The translations under genes were made by a program, and so were the position numbers. A stretch of DNA of 64,000 bases from an uncultured Bacteroidales bacterium (GTDB lineage: Bacteria > Bacteroidota > Bacteroidia > Bacteroidales > UBA932). Positions 28,417 through 37,015 of the stretch are shown one piece after another; positions within the stretch are counted from its first letter, which is position 1; every line of letters begins with the position of its first letter. Below the pieces are notes generated by a model. The model ran no database searches. It saw only the letters and a program-made list of their open reading frames with translations, and had not been told where the DNA came from. Where the stretch lies: the NCBI GenBank assembly GCA_946410455.1, contig CAMKAJ010000004.1, forward strand, positions 34,576-98,575, given 5' to 3'.

Positions 28417-29153
28417 ATTATTTGTTTGTTATATTTCAGGTTCACGCTTTTGTAGTAGCCCTGGTCTTTTGAGGGCTGAATATGAGTAAAGTACTTTCCC
28501 ATGCGCTCCAGCTTGCCGGCCAGCTCGTCGGGGAAGCCGATTATAAAACGCTCGCTCCCGTCTTTAAGGCGAAGCTCAAGGTCGCCGGCACTGTTCATGC
28601 TCAGCTTGTCCAGCCTGTCTTTCCACATCTTGCTGCCATCGAGCATCTCTACGAGACTTAGCACTCCTTCTACCCATTTGTCCCAATTGGGGTTCCCTGC
28701 AGAAGGAATGCTTCCCTCTATCATCGGTACTTCAGCAACATAATCTGTGTGCTGAGGGAAGATGAAGCCGGTGCGGTCTATGTAATAAACCTGCCCGTTG
28801 CGCATGAATCGCAGCACAGGTTTGCGCTGCACTACGCTCACGTGGAGCACTCCGTCGGGAGTGGTCCATGCTTCGCTCTTTTCCACCACGCTCTTCTGCT
28901 CCAGCAGCTGCTCCATGCGATAAAGGTCAAGACTGTCGAGGCGTACTCCGACGTAAGTCCCGTAGCGCTTGATTATCAGCTCTGTAACATCTTCCGGAGT
29001 AACAAATTTGTGCTCGTCCTTGATCTGTACGTCCAGACGGTCGCAAAGCACCTTTGCGCGCTCCCCGCCCGCCCACAGGCCAAGTGCCGCCAGCGCTGTT
29101 ATAAACAGCACCAGCGAAGTCCAGAAGACGGTTATGAGGAGTTTGCGTTTCAT
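28398..29153 (-). CDS. ftsQ: Cell division protein FtsQ/DivIB
   Basis: A 251-residue single-pass inner-membrane protein. One transmembrane helix lies at about 7-29 (LITVFWTSLVLFITALAALG). Then a POTRA-type segment (HKFVTPEDVTELIIKRYGTYVGVRLDSLDLYRMEQLL) and a beta domain follow (SVVQRKPVLRFMRNGQVYYIDRTGFIFPQH, the FtsQ signature of a conserved RxP and D-x-G). It links early and late divisome proteins. The ATG overlaps the murC stop by one base (TAATG). Confidence 0.92.
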   Translation of the reverse strand: MKRKLLITVFWTSLVLFITALAALGLWAGGERAKVLCDRLDVQIKDEHKFVTPEDVTELIIKRYGTYVGVRLDSLDLYRMEQLLEQKSVVEKSEAWTTPDGVLHVSVVQRKPVLRFMRNGQVYYIDRTGFIFPQHTDYVAEVPMIEGSIPSAGNPNWDKWVEGVLSLVEMLDGSKMWKDRLDKLSMNSAGDLELRLKDGSERFIIGFPDELAGKLERMGKYFTHIQPSKDQGYYKSVNLKYNKQIICRKDI

Positions 29154-30511
29154 TAGCGTGTGTTGAGCATTTGTGTTATGGGTTCAATGAAGCGGTCAAT
29201 ATTTCCGGCGCCGAAGCTCGCCAGTACGTCCACATCTTCCCTGGAAAGCAGGTCCATGAGCTCTTCTTTGCGTATGAGCACCTTGGAGGGCGCAGTGATA
29301 TCTTTATATATGATTTCTGATGTAACTCCGGGGATGGGCTCTTCTCGGGCGGGATAAATGTCCAGCAGTATCACGCGGTCCAGCGCGCTCAGGGCCTCGG
29401 CAAATTCTTTTGCAAAGTCGCGGGTGCGTGTGTACAGGTGCGGCTGGAAGATTCCGGTAATTTTGCGCCCCGGGAATATCCCGCGAAGGCTGGAGATGGC
29501 GCTCGCCAGCTCTGCCGGATGGTGGGCATAATCGTCTATGTAGTTGAGACCGGGGCGGTTCACGTGCTCGTCGAGCCTGCGCTGTACGCCGCAGAAGCTG
29601 CCTATGGCTTTGCGCACTTTCTGCCCGTCAACTCCGTAGCACAGGCACGCCGCAGCTGCTGCTATGCTGTTCTCTACGTTCACCCACCCGAGCGCTCCTA
29701 CGCGAATGTCGCTGAGCGTTCCGCCAGGATAAACAAGGTCGAATACATAGTGCCCGTCGCTTTGCAGGCGGAGGTTTGCGCCGTGGAAGTCGGCATCGGG
29801 ATTATTGAAGTGATAGCTGAAGATACGTGCGCTAACCTGCTCCTCGCTTATGGGGAGACCGTATTTGAGGATGATGGTCTCGCTCACCTGCGAGGCAAAG
29901 GCGCGGAAGGCCTCGTGCACGTGCTCCAGGTCGCCGTAAATATCCAGATGGTCTGCGTCCATAGCCGTGATGACGGCAATCTGCGGATGCAGCTGGAGGA
30001 ACGAACGGTCGAATTCATCGGCCTCGGCCACCACGGTAGGAGTGCTGCTCATAAGCAGGTTGGTGCCGTAATTCTTGGAGATGCCGCCAAGGAATGCGGA
30101 GCATCCTTCTCCGGAGTCGGTAAGGATATGGGCGATGAGGGTGGACGTGGTGGTCTTGCCGTGGGTGCCGGCTACCGCCAGGCAGGACTGGTCGCGGGTA
30201 ATCTCTCCGAGTGCAAGGGAACGCTTGACTACTTTGTATCCATGCTCACGCACATATACGAGCTCTCCCATGTCTGCAGGGATGGCCGGGGTGTAAATCA
30301 CGAGTGTGGACTCTACGTCGGAGGGAATGCGCGAGCAGTCATCCTCATAGTGCACGCCTATACCTTCCTGCTCCAGGCTGGCTGTAAGCGGGGAGGGGGT
30401 GCGGTCGTAGCCGCTCACTTCGTAGCCCCTGAACTTGTACCAGCGGGCTATCGCGCTCATTCCAATTCCGCCTATCCCAATGAAATAGACGCTTTTTAGC
30501 TTGTTGTCCAT
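29153..30511 (-). CDS. murC: UDP-N-acetylmuramate--L-alanine ligase
   Basis: A 452-residue cytoplasmic Mur ligase that adds L-Ala to UDP-MurNAc using ATP. The N-terminal Rossmann motif VYFIGIGGIGMSAIARWY identifies MurC. VAGTHGKTTTSTLIAHIL is the ATP loop, DEFDRSFLQLHP and DADHLDIYGD are catalytic segments, and DDYAHHPAEL carries the conserved His. The C-terminal domain includes IFQPHLYTRTRDF. It overlaps both neighbours by a single base. Confidence 0.97.
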   Translation of the reverse strand: MDNKLKSVYFIGIGGIGMSAIARWYKFRGYEVSGYDRTPSPLTASLEQEGIGVHYEDDCSRIPSDVESTLVIYTPAIPADMGELVYVREHGYKVVKRSLALGEITRDQSCLAVAGTHGKTTTSTLIAHILTDSGEGCSAFLGGISKNYGTNLLMSSTPTVVAEADEFDRSFLQLHPQIAVITAMDADHLDIYGDLEHVHEAFRAFASQVSETIILKYGLPISEEQVSARIFSYHFNNPDADFHGANLRLQSDGHYVFDLVYPGGTLSDIRVGALGWVNVENSIAAAAACLCYGVDGQKVRKAIGSFCGVQRRLDEHVNRPGLNYIDDYAHHPAELASAISSLRGIFPGRKITGIFQPHLYTRTRDFAKEFAEALSALDRVILLDIYPAREEPIPGVTSEIIYKDITAPSKVLIRKEELMDLLSREDVDVLASFGAGNIDRFIEPITQMLNTR

Positions 30512-31641
30512 TATTCTCCGACTATCTTGTAAATCTCTTCTACTATTGTGTGTGCTGCGTCCGGCAGGGCCAGGGCTGCGGCGTTTTTCTCAAGGGTGGC
30601 AATCCTCTCCGGGTTGTGCACCAGCTCCAGCGCAGTGGGGAGCAGTTTTTCTGCTGCTTCTGCGTCGCGCACCAGAAGTGCAGCGTCTTTGCGCACCAGG
30701 GCCATGGCATTGTGGGTCTGATGGTCTTCGGCCACGTTGGGCGAGGGGACGAATACGGCCGCTTTGGCGGTGGCGCAGATCTCCGATACCGACGAAGCGC
30801 CGCTGCGGCTGATGACTACGTCGGCAGCCGCGTATGCCAGGTCCATGCGGGCGATAAAGTCGCTATGGCGCACTGCCGGCAGCTCGCGGCCCTCCATGAA
30901 TGCGTCTATGCCCTTCTTGTAGTATTTGCCGCACTGCCAGAGTATCTCCACTCCCTCTCCTCCGGGGCATCCGGCCTCTATCCATGCCTTCATGGCGTTA
31001 TTGAGGGTGCCGCTGCCCAGGCTTCCGCCGATTATGAGTATGTGCTTGGTATCGGGCTTGAATCCGTAGAACTCAAGTCCTTCCTGGCGCTCCTTGGCGC
31101 TGTAGGGGTGCATGCTGGGCCTGATGGGGTTGCCGCTCATCACAAGTTTGTCTGCGGGGAAGAAACGTTCCATTCCCTCGTATGCCACGCAAATCTTCTG
31201 CACTCGGGGGCCGAGCATCTTGTTGGTAAGACCTGCAAATCCGTTCTGCTCCTGGATGAGCGCCGGGATGTGCTTTTGTACCGCCGCCCTGAGCAGGGGA
31301 GCGCTGGCATATCCGCCCACTCCAACAGCTATGTCGGGCTTGAACTCTTTGATGATGCGTCGTGCCTTGCAGACGCTTGATATGTATTTTGCAGGGACCA
31401 TGAGGTCGCCCACGATATTGTGCAGGGTGAGCTGGCGCTGCAGGCCGGCGATGGGCAGCCCGACGATGCGGAAACCCTCTGCAGGAACCTTCTCCATCTC
31501 CATCTTGCCCTCCGCTCCTACGAAGAGAATCTCTGTTTCCGGATTCACTGCCTTCAGCTCCTTGGCGATGGATACTGCCGGGAAGATGTGTCCACCGGTC
31601 CCGCCGCCACTGATGATTACTCTGAGTTTCCTATAGTTCAT
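30511..31641 (-). CDS. murG: MurG glycosyltransferase (lipid II synthesis)
   Basis: A 376-residue GT28 enzyme that transfers GlcNAc to lipid I at the inner face of the membrane. The N-terminal glycine loop ISGGGTGGHIFPAVSIAKEL and the second loop VGVGGYASAPLLRAA are typical. ILIIGGSLGSGTLNNAM and DVVISRSGASSVSEICATAKAA form the UDP-GlcNAc site, and PSPNVAEDHQTHNA is the conserved C-terminal loop. It overlaps the ftsW 3' end by 11 bp and murC by 1 bp. Confidence 0.97.
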   Translation of the reverse strand: MNYRKLRVIISGGGTGGHIFPAVSIAKELKAVNPETEILFVGAEGKMEMEKVPAEGFRIVGLPIAGLQRQLTLHNIVGDLMVPAKYISSVCKARRIIKEFKPDIAVGVGGYASAPLLRAAVQKHIPALIQEQNGFAGLTNKMLGPRVQKICVAYEGMERFFPADKLVMSGNPIRPSMHPYSAKERQEGLEFYGFKPDTKHILIIGGSLGSGTLNNAMKAWIEAGCPGGEGVEILWQCGKYYKKGIDAFMEGRELPAVRHSDFIARMDLAYAAADVVISRSGASSVSEICATAKAAVFVPSPNVAEDHQTHNAMALVRKDAALLVRDAEAAEKLLPTALELVHNPERIATLEKNAAALALPDAAHTIVEEIYKIVGE

Positions 31642-33034
31642 ATTCGTCGTCTTCTTCGTTTAATTCTGTTACGGGTTCTTCTGGCTCCAGTTCTTCTTCT
31701 ACTGCGGGCACTTCGCCGCTCTCGAAGGCATCCAGCACGTCAAGTCCGCTGTTTACGCTCTCTTTAAGTTCCAGAAGTGGCTGGGCCTCGCGCTGTTCCT
31801 TCTCTATCTTTCGCTGGGCTATGCGGCTGAAAGACAAGATGATACCGAAGGCAAGACTGAAGCACAAGAAGGCGCTGTTGCCGTGGCTGATAAGGGGCAG
31901 CGTCTGCCCGGTCATGGGGCCTATGTCGGCATTTACAAACATGTGCAGGAAGGCCTGTCCGGTTATGAGCAGGCATAGTCCGGCCACGCTCAGCTTGGCG
32001 TAAGTGTCTTTGCCACAGTTGCGTACGATAATTGAGGCTCTCGCCACCAGCGACACGTACAAGAAGATAATTATCAGTGCGCCCCAGAGGCCGTATTCTT
32101 CTACTATAAAGCTGAACATATAGTCCTCTGATATATCCGGCACTACGTAACGCTGGGTGCTCTGTCCGGGGCCCTTCCCGAATACGCCGCCTTCTTTGAT
32201 AGCGATCTTGGCGCTGTAGGGCTGGCGTATCTTGTCCAGGGCCTTGTAGAACTCGTCGGAACCAATCCTTGCATCTATGGCCTGCTGCTCATAGTCTTCG
32301 TGCTCGGATATACGGCTTATAGCTGTGCCTATGCGTTCCATATACTTGTGGCCGCTGATTTCGTAGATCCCCCAGGCGGCAGCGAGCAAGCCTACAGCAA
32401 CAGCGCCGAGCAGCGCCATGTCGCGCAGTGCGCCTCCACCAATCACTATTACCAGGAACATGATGCCTCCGATAAAGAGGGCAGCGGAGTTGGAACCCGG
32501 GACAAGCATCAGAAGAGTGATGAGGAACGGGGCGTAGATATAGATTATCTTCTTCCAGATCTCTTTTGCCGGTCCCTTGAGTTCACCTTTCTTGAGGGCG
32601 TCCTGCGCCCAAGACAGGTAGAGCACCATGGCAACCTTTACTACCTCGAATACGTGTACCTGGAATCCGCCGAACTGCAGGATTCGTCTTGCTCCGTTAA
32701 GTTCTATACTCTTTACGAAACCGGTGTTTATCTTGGAAATCAGGAGCGCCAGCAGCGCGAACGAGAACAGGAATCCCCACTGCGAGAACCATCGGAATAT
32801 CTTGATGTTCTTTATGTTGTAGCATACAAGAATGAGCGCGAGTCCGGCGGCCACAATGAAGAGCTGCCCCTTCACTATGTCCAGGCGGGTCTGGCTGCCT
32901 TCGAGCAGGCGCGAGGTCGAGGAGAAAATGCACACGATGGATATGAGGATCAGCATCAGCGCTATGATCCACACCACCTTGTCGCCCTCGATGCGGTCGA
33001 AGAAATTCCAGACTGTGCGTTTCTTGGATACCAT
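31631..33034 (-). CDS. ftsW: SEDS peptidoglycan polymerase FtsW
   Basis: A 467-residue polytopic membrane protein of the SEDS family that polymerises septal peptidoglycan together with the FtsI homologue. About ten transmembrane segments are visible. The family segments are QFGGFQVHVFEVVKVAMVLYLSW, YVVPDISEDYMFSFIVEEYGLWGALIII and NADIGPMTGQTLPLISHGNSAFL. The ~60-residue acidic C-terminal tail (LEEPEEPVTELNEEDDEYEL region) is not typical of the core and is probably cytoplasmic. It starts 3 bp after murD. Confidence 0.94.
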   Translation of the reverse strand: MVSKKRTVWNFFDRIEGDKVVWIIALMLILISIVCIFSSTSRLLEGSQTRLDIVKGQLFIVAAGLALILVCYNIKNIKIFRWFSQWGFLFSFALLALLISKINTGFVKSIELNGARRILQFGGFQVHVFEVVKVAMVLYLSWAQDALKKGELKGPAKEIWKKIIYIYAPFLITLLMLVPGSNSAALFIGGIMFLVIVIGGGALRDMALLGAVAVGLLAAAWGIYEISGHKYMERIGTAISRISEHEDYEQQAIDARIGSDEFYKALDKIRQPYSAKIAIKEGGVFGKGPGQSTQRYVVPDISEDYMFSFIVEEYGLWGALIIIFLYVSLVARASIIVRNCGKDTYAKLSVAGLCLLITGQAFLHMFVNADIGPMTGQTLPLISHGNSAFLCFSLAFGIILSFSRIAQRKIEKEQREAQPLLELKESVNSGLDVLDAFESGEVPAVEEELEPEEPVTELNEEDDEYEL

Positions 33035-33037
33035 ATT

Positions 33038-34381
33038 CTACAGTTTCCTTACTGCGTTTTTGAATTTGCGCCCACGGTCTTCGTAGTTGTCGAAGAGGTC
33101 GAAGCTGGCGCAGCAGGGGCTCAGGAGCACTACGTCTCCGGGGCTGGCGAGCTGGCTGGATACCTGCACCGCCTCTTCTGCGCTGAGCGTGTCTTTAATA
33201 TTCTCTTTCCCCACAATCCCTTCGAATGCCGCGTGAATCTTGCTGTTATCTACTCCCAGGCACACGATGGCCTTGACCTTGGTACGTACCAGTTCGTCCA
33301 GCACGCTGTAGTCGTTGCCCTTGTCGGTGCCGCCCACAATCCACACGACGGGCCTGGTCTGGCATTCAAGTGCGTACCAGGCAGAATCTACGTTGGTGGC
33401 CTTGGAGTCGTTGATGTACATGACGTCGCGTATGCTGAGCACGGGCTCCAGACGATGCTCGATGGGAGAGAAGCTCTTGAGGGAGTTGCGAATCACCTCG
33501 TCTTCTATGCCGGAGGCCTTTGCTGCAAGCGCCGCTGCCATGGAATTGTAAACATTATGTTTGCCGCCGAGCGCGAGTTCCTGCAGGTAGAGCTCGCTCT
33601 CGCTCTGCTCGTAGCGCACCACTATGCGGTTGCCGTCGAGCCAGGCTCCCTGCTCCAGGTTCTTCTTCTCCTGGGTGAAGGGCAGCATCTTGGCCTTGAG
33701 CACTATCTTGCTAAGGTGGTCGATGGTGATGGCGTCGTCGGAGTCGAAGATGAAGCAGTCTTCGGGGCGAAGATTGCGTACAATCTTGAACTTGGCGCGC
33801 ACGTAATTCTCCATCTTGTGGTCGTAGCGGTCAAGATGGTCGGGGGTGATGTTGGTGATAACCGCTATGTCGGGGCGGAAATCGTAGGTGTCGTCGAGCT
33901 GGAAACTGCTGATTTCCAGCACGTAGTAGTCGTGCTTCTCGGTAGCCACCTGCATAGCGTAGCTCTTGCCGATGTTGCCGCCCAGGCCCACGTTGAGGCC
34001 GGCTTCCTTGAGCAGGTAGTGGATCAGGGAAGTAGTGGTGGTCTTGCCGTTGGAACCGGTGATGCAGATTTTCTTGGCGTTGTCGTAGCGCGATGCGAAT
34101 TCTATCTCGGACACGATGCGGGTGCCCTGCTGCGCCAGCGCGCGTACCATGGGCGCGGTGGACGGAATGCCGGGGCTCTTCACCACCTCATCGGCGTTCA
34201 GAATCTTGTCTGCGCTGTGCCCTCCCTGCTCGAAGGGGATGTCCCATTCGCGCAAAGTGCGAGCGTAATCTTCTTTGATGGTTCCGTTGTCGGACAGGAA
34301 CACGTCAAAGCCCTTGACTTTTGCGAGCACGGCGGCTCCTATACCGCTCTCTGCTCCTCCCAATACCACTAATCTCGACAT
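33038..34381 (-). CDS. murD: UDP-N-acetylmuramoylalanine--D-glutamate ligase
   Basis: A 447-residue Mur ligase that adds D-Glu to UDP-MurNAc-L-Ala. RLVVLGGAESGIGAAVLAK is the short N-terminal MurD fold. ITGSNGKTTTTSLIHYLLKEA is the ATP loop. VITNITPDHLDRYDHKMENY, PIEHRLEPV, INDSKATNVDSAWYAL and the closing LLSPCCASFDLFDNYEDRGRKF are MurD signatures. It lies 4 bp after mraY in a tightly packed operon. Confidence 0.97.
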   Translation of the reverse strand: MSRLVVLGGAESGIGAAVLAKVKGFDVFLSDNGTIKEDYARTLREWDIPFEQGGHSADKILNADEVVKSPGIPSTAPMVRALAQQGTRIVSEIEFASRYDNAKKICITGSNGKTTTTSLIHYLLKEAGLNVGLGGNIGKSYAMQVATEKHDYYVLEISSFQLDDTYDFRPDIAVITNITPDHLDRYDHKMENYVRAKFKIVRNLRPEDCFIFDSDDAITIDHLSKIVLKAKMLPFTQEKKNLEQGAWLDGNRIVVRYEQSESELYLQELALGGKHNVYNSMAAALAAKASGIEDEVIRNSLKSFSPIEHRLEPVLSIRDVMYINDSKATNVDSAWYALECQTRPVVWIVGGTDKGNDYSVLDELVRTKVKAIVCLGVDNSKIHAAFEGIVGKENIKDTLSAEEAVQVSSQLASPGDVVLLSPCCASFDLFDNYEDRGRKFKNAVRKL

Positions 34382-34385
34382 AATT

Positions 34386-35543
34386 CTACCTTATCTTTAG
34401 TATGGCCAGCGATGCTACGGCCAATATGATTCCTACTATCCAGAAGCGCGTTACTATGCGCGGCTCCGGAATACCTTTTTTCTGATAATGATGGTGCAGG
34501 GGAGCCATCAGGAATACCCTGCGACCCTCTCCGTACTTCTTCTTGGTGTGTTTGAAATAGGTCCTCTGGATAATGACCGACAGGCTCTCCATCAAGAAGA
34601 TACCACACAGCAACGGGAGTAGCAGCTCTTTACGGATGAGCACTGCGCTAACTCCGATAATTCCGCCTATGGTGAGGCTTCCGCAGTCGCCCATGAATAC
34701 CTGGGCCGGGTAGGTGTTGTACCACAGGAAGCCTATGAGGGCGCCCACGAATGCGGCCATGAAGATTGCTACCTCGCCGGTTCCGGGGATGTGCATGATG
34801 TTGAGGTACTGTGCGTCGATTACGTCACCGCTCAACCATGCCATCACACCTATTGCAACGCCTACTATGGCAGAGGTTCCCGATGCCAGGCCGTCCATTC
34901 CGTCGGTGAGGTTGGTTCCGTTGGAGCATGCCAGGATTACGAGGATGATCATAATCATGTAGATGCCCCAGGAGCAGTACACTCCGAGCTGGCCTTTGAA
35001 GGGGGAGAGCCAGGAATAGTCGAACTCATTGGCCTTCACGAAGGGGATGGTGGTGATGAGCTTGTCGGTGGGGATGTCGGGGCTGATGCACACTGTGAGG
35101 GCTATGATGAGGCCGATTCCGAACTGCAGTATGAGCTTGCCCTTCTCGCTCATGCCTTCCTTGTTGTGCTTGAAGACCTTGATGTAGTCGTCTGCTAAGC
35201 CAATCCCGCCGCACCACAGGGTGGTAAGCATGAGCAGGATGGTGTAAATGCTGTCCAGCCTGCACACAAGCAGGGCGGAGCCCATGAGGGCTATGATTAT
35301 GATGAGGCCGCCCATGGTGGGTGTGCCCTTCTTCTGCATCTGCCCTTCGAGGCCCAGGTCGCGAATGGTCTCTCCTATCTGGTGCTTCTGCAGCCAGCGT
35401 ATAATCTTTCCTCCCGCCAGGAACGCGATGAGCATACTTATGACGACTGCCAGCATTGCCCTGAACGAAAGGTAATGCATCAGACCCAGGCCGGGTATGT
35501 CAATTCCAAGGCTTTTCAGCCACTCTGTCAGATGGTAGAGCAT
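34386..35543 (-). CDS. mraY: Phospho-MurNAc-pentapeptide transferase MraY
   Basis: A 385-residue integral membrane transferase that makes lipid I from UDP-MurNAc-pentapeptide and undecaprenyl phosphate. Diagnostic motifs are KKGTPTMGGLI, LADDYIKVFKHNKEGMSEKGK (the DDxxK catalytic pair), NLTDGMDGLASGTSA, NTYPAQVFMGDCGSLTIGG and MAPLHHHYQKKGIPE (HHH motif). Ten transmembrane segments are expected. The start overlaps the 3' end of murE by 16 bp. Confidence 0.97.
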   Translation of the reverse strand: MLYHLTEWLKSLGIDIPGLGLMHYLSFRAMLAVVISMLIAFLAGGKIIRWLQKHQIGETIRDLGLEGQMQKKGTPTMGGLIIIIALMGSALLVCRLDSIYTILLMLTTLWCGGIGLADDYIKVFKHNKEGMSEKGKLILQFGIGLIIALTVCISPDIPTDKLITTIPFVKANEFDYSWLSPFKGQLGVYCSWGIYMIMIILVILACSNGTNLTDGMDGLASGTSAIVGVAIGVMAWLSGDVIDAQYLNIMHIPGTGEVAIFMAAFVGALIGFLWYNTYPAQVFMGDCGSLTIGGIIGVSAVLIRKELLLPLLCGIFLMESLSVIIQRTYFKHTKKKYGEGRRVFLMAPLHHHYQKKGIPEPRIVTRFWIVGIILAVASLAILKIR

Positions 35544-37015
35544 TGCGCAAAAATCTCTGTTACTATTTCTTTTTCGTCAAAATGTTTCTTCTCGGTACCA
35601 ATTATCTGGTAGGTCTCGTGGCCTTTGCCGGCCAGCAGCACCGTAGCTCCGTCGGGCGAGAGCATGAGAGCGGTGCGTATAGCTTCTTTGCGGTCGGCAA
35701 TGAAGATTGCTTTGGCCAGGCCGGAGGGGCTGAAACCCTTCTTGATGTCTTCCAGTATATCTTCAGTTTTCTCCGTGCGGGAGTTGTCGGAGGTTACGAA
35801 GATGCGGTCTGCCCATTTCTCGGCCACCGCTGCCATCTCGGGGCGCTTGGTACGGTCGCGGTCGCCGCCGCAGCCGAAGAGGCACGCCAGATGCTTGTCC
35901 GGAGCCACGTCGCGTAGGGTCTTGAGTACGTTCTCCATGGCGTCGGGAGTATGGGCATAATCTATCACGGCACAGAGCCCGCGCGGTCCGTGTATGGTTT
36001 CCAGACGTCCCGGGGCCGACTCCAGGGTGGAGAGGGCAACGAGCACCTCGTCTTTGTCGATCCCCAGTTCTACCGCTACTGTGTATATTGCGAGCAGGTT
36101 GTAGGCGTTGTGCATGCCAATGAGCCGGCTCCATACTTCTGCTCCGTCGATACGCAGCAGCATGCCCTCGAAGCTCTGCTCCATCACGCGGCAGTTGTGG
36201 TCTGCCATGCTGCGGCAGGAGTAGCTTACCTTGCGGGCGGCCGTGTTCTGGAGCATTACGTCGCCGTGCTTGTCGTCTATGTTGGTAATGGCTACTGCGC
36301 CGGCTCCCAGGTTGTCGAAGAACAATTTCTTGCAGCGGAGGTACTCGGCGAAGGTGCCATGGTAGTCCAGATGGTCGTGGGTGAGGTTGGAGAAGATGCC
36401 GGCGGCAAATTCCAGCCCGGTTACGCGGTCTTGCTCCACTCCAATGGAGCTTACTTCCATGAAGCAGTACTCGCAGCCTGCTTCTACCATTTGGGCGAGC
36501 AGGGAGTTGATGGTCACGGGGTCGGAGGTGGTGTTGGCGGTCTCCAGGCGCTTGGGGCCCACGTAGTTGGCTATGGTTGAGAGCAGTCCGCACTCGTATC
36601 CGAGGCTCCTGAGCAGGCGGTACAGCAGGGTTACCGTTGTGGTCTTGCCGTTGGTCCCTGTGATGCCTACGAGTTTGAGTTTGCCGCTCGGGTGGCCGTA
36701 GAATGCGTCTGCCGCCATTGCAACGGCCCGGCGGGAGTTGCTTACGGTTATTAGTGTTACGCTATTGCCGATGAAGCTGTCGGTGCAGCATCCCCCCGTT
36801 GTTTCCGTGGCCTCCTCGAACATCACCGCCGACGCTCCGGCCTCGATGGCCTTGCCGATATATGCGCGGCCGTCGTTGCCGCAGCCGTTCACGGCCACGA
36901 AGAGGCAGCCGGGACCAGCCTTGCGCGAGTCGTTGGTGACCGAACTGATTTCTATGTCGGGGTTGCCGCTCGTGGCAACTACGCCGCAATTCTTTATGAT
37001 GTCTGCGAGTTTCAT
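35528..37015 (-). CDS. murE: UDP-MurNAc-tripeptide ligase MurE
   Basis: About 495 residues. ATG 37015 (MKLADIIKNC) was chosen because it overlaps the ftsI stop as ATGA; the 119 codons upstream in the same frame are antisense-like low-quality sequence inside ftsI. MurE adds the third amino acid, normally meso-diaminopimelate in Bacteroidetes. GITGTNGKTTTVTLLYRLLRSLGY is the ATP loop, NLTHDHLDYHGTFAEY is catalytic, and VIDYAHTPDAMENVL is conserved. The specificity motif that reads DNPR in DAP enzymes is DNSR here (SDNSRTEKTEDI). The carbamylated Lys segment is GTFAEYLRCKKLFFD. Confidence 0.96.
   Translation of the reverse strand: MKLADIIKNCGVVATSGNPDIEISSVTNDSRKAGPGCLFVAVNGCGNDGRAYIGKAIEAGASAVMFEEATETTGGCCTDSFIGNSVTLITVSNSRRAVAMAADAFYGHPSGKLKLVGITGTNGKTTTVTLLYRLLRSLGYECGLLSTIANYVGPKRLETANTTSDPVTINSLLAQMVEAGCEYCFMEVSSIGVEQDRVTGLEFAAGIFSNLTHDHLDYHGTFAEYLRCKKLFFDNLGAGAVAITNIDDKHGDVMLQNTAARKVSYSCRSMADHNCRVMEQSFEGMLLRIDGAEVWSRLIGMHNAYNLLAIYTVAVELGIDKDEVLVALSTLESAPGRLETIHGPRGLCAVIDYAHTPDAMENVLKTLRDVAPDKHLACLFGCGGDRDRTKRPEMAAVAEKWADRIFVTSDNSRTEKTEDILEDIKKGFSPSGLAKAIFIADRKEAIRTALMLSPDGATVLLAGKGHETYQIIGTEKKHFDEKEIVTEIFAQCSTI

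Noticed and set aside
32300-34372. 690-codon ORF on the plus strand across ftsW and murD
   Set aside because: It is antisense to two clear division genes and its translation has low-complexity His/Val-rich composition without motifs.
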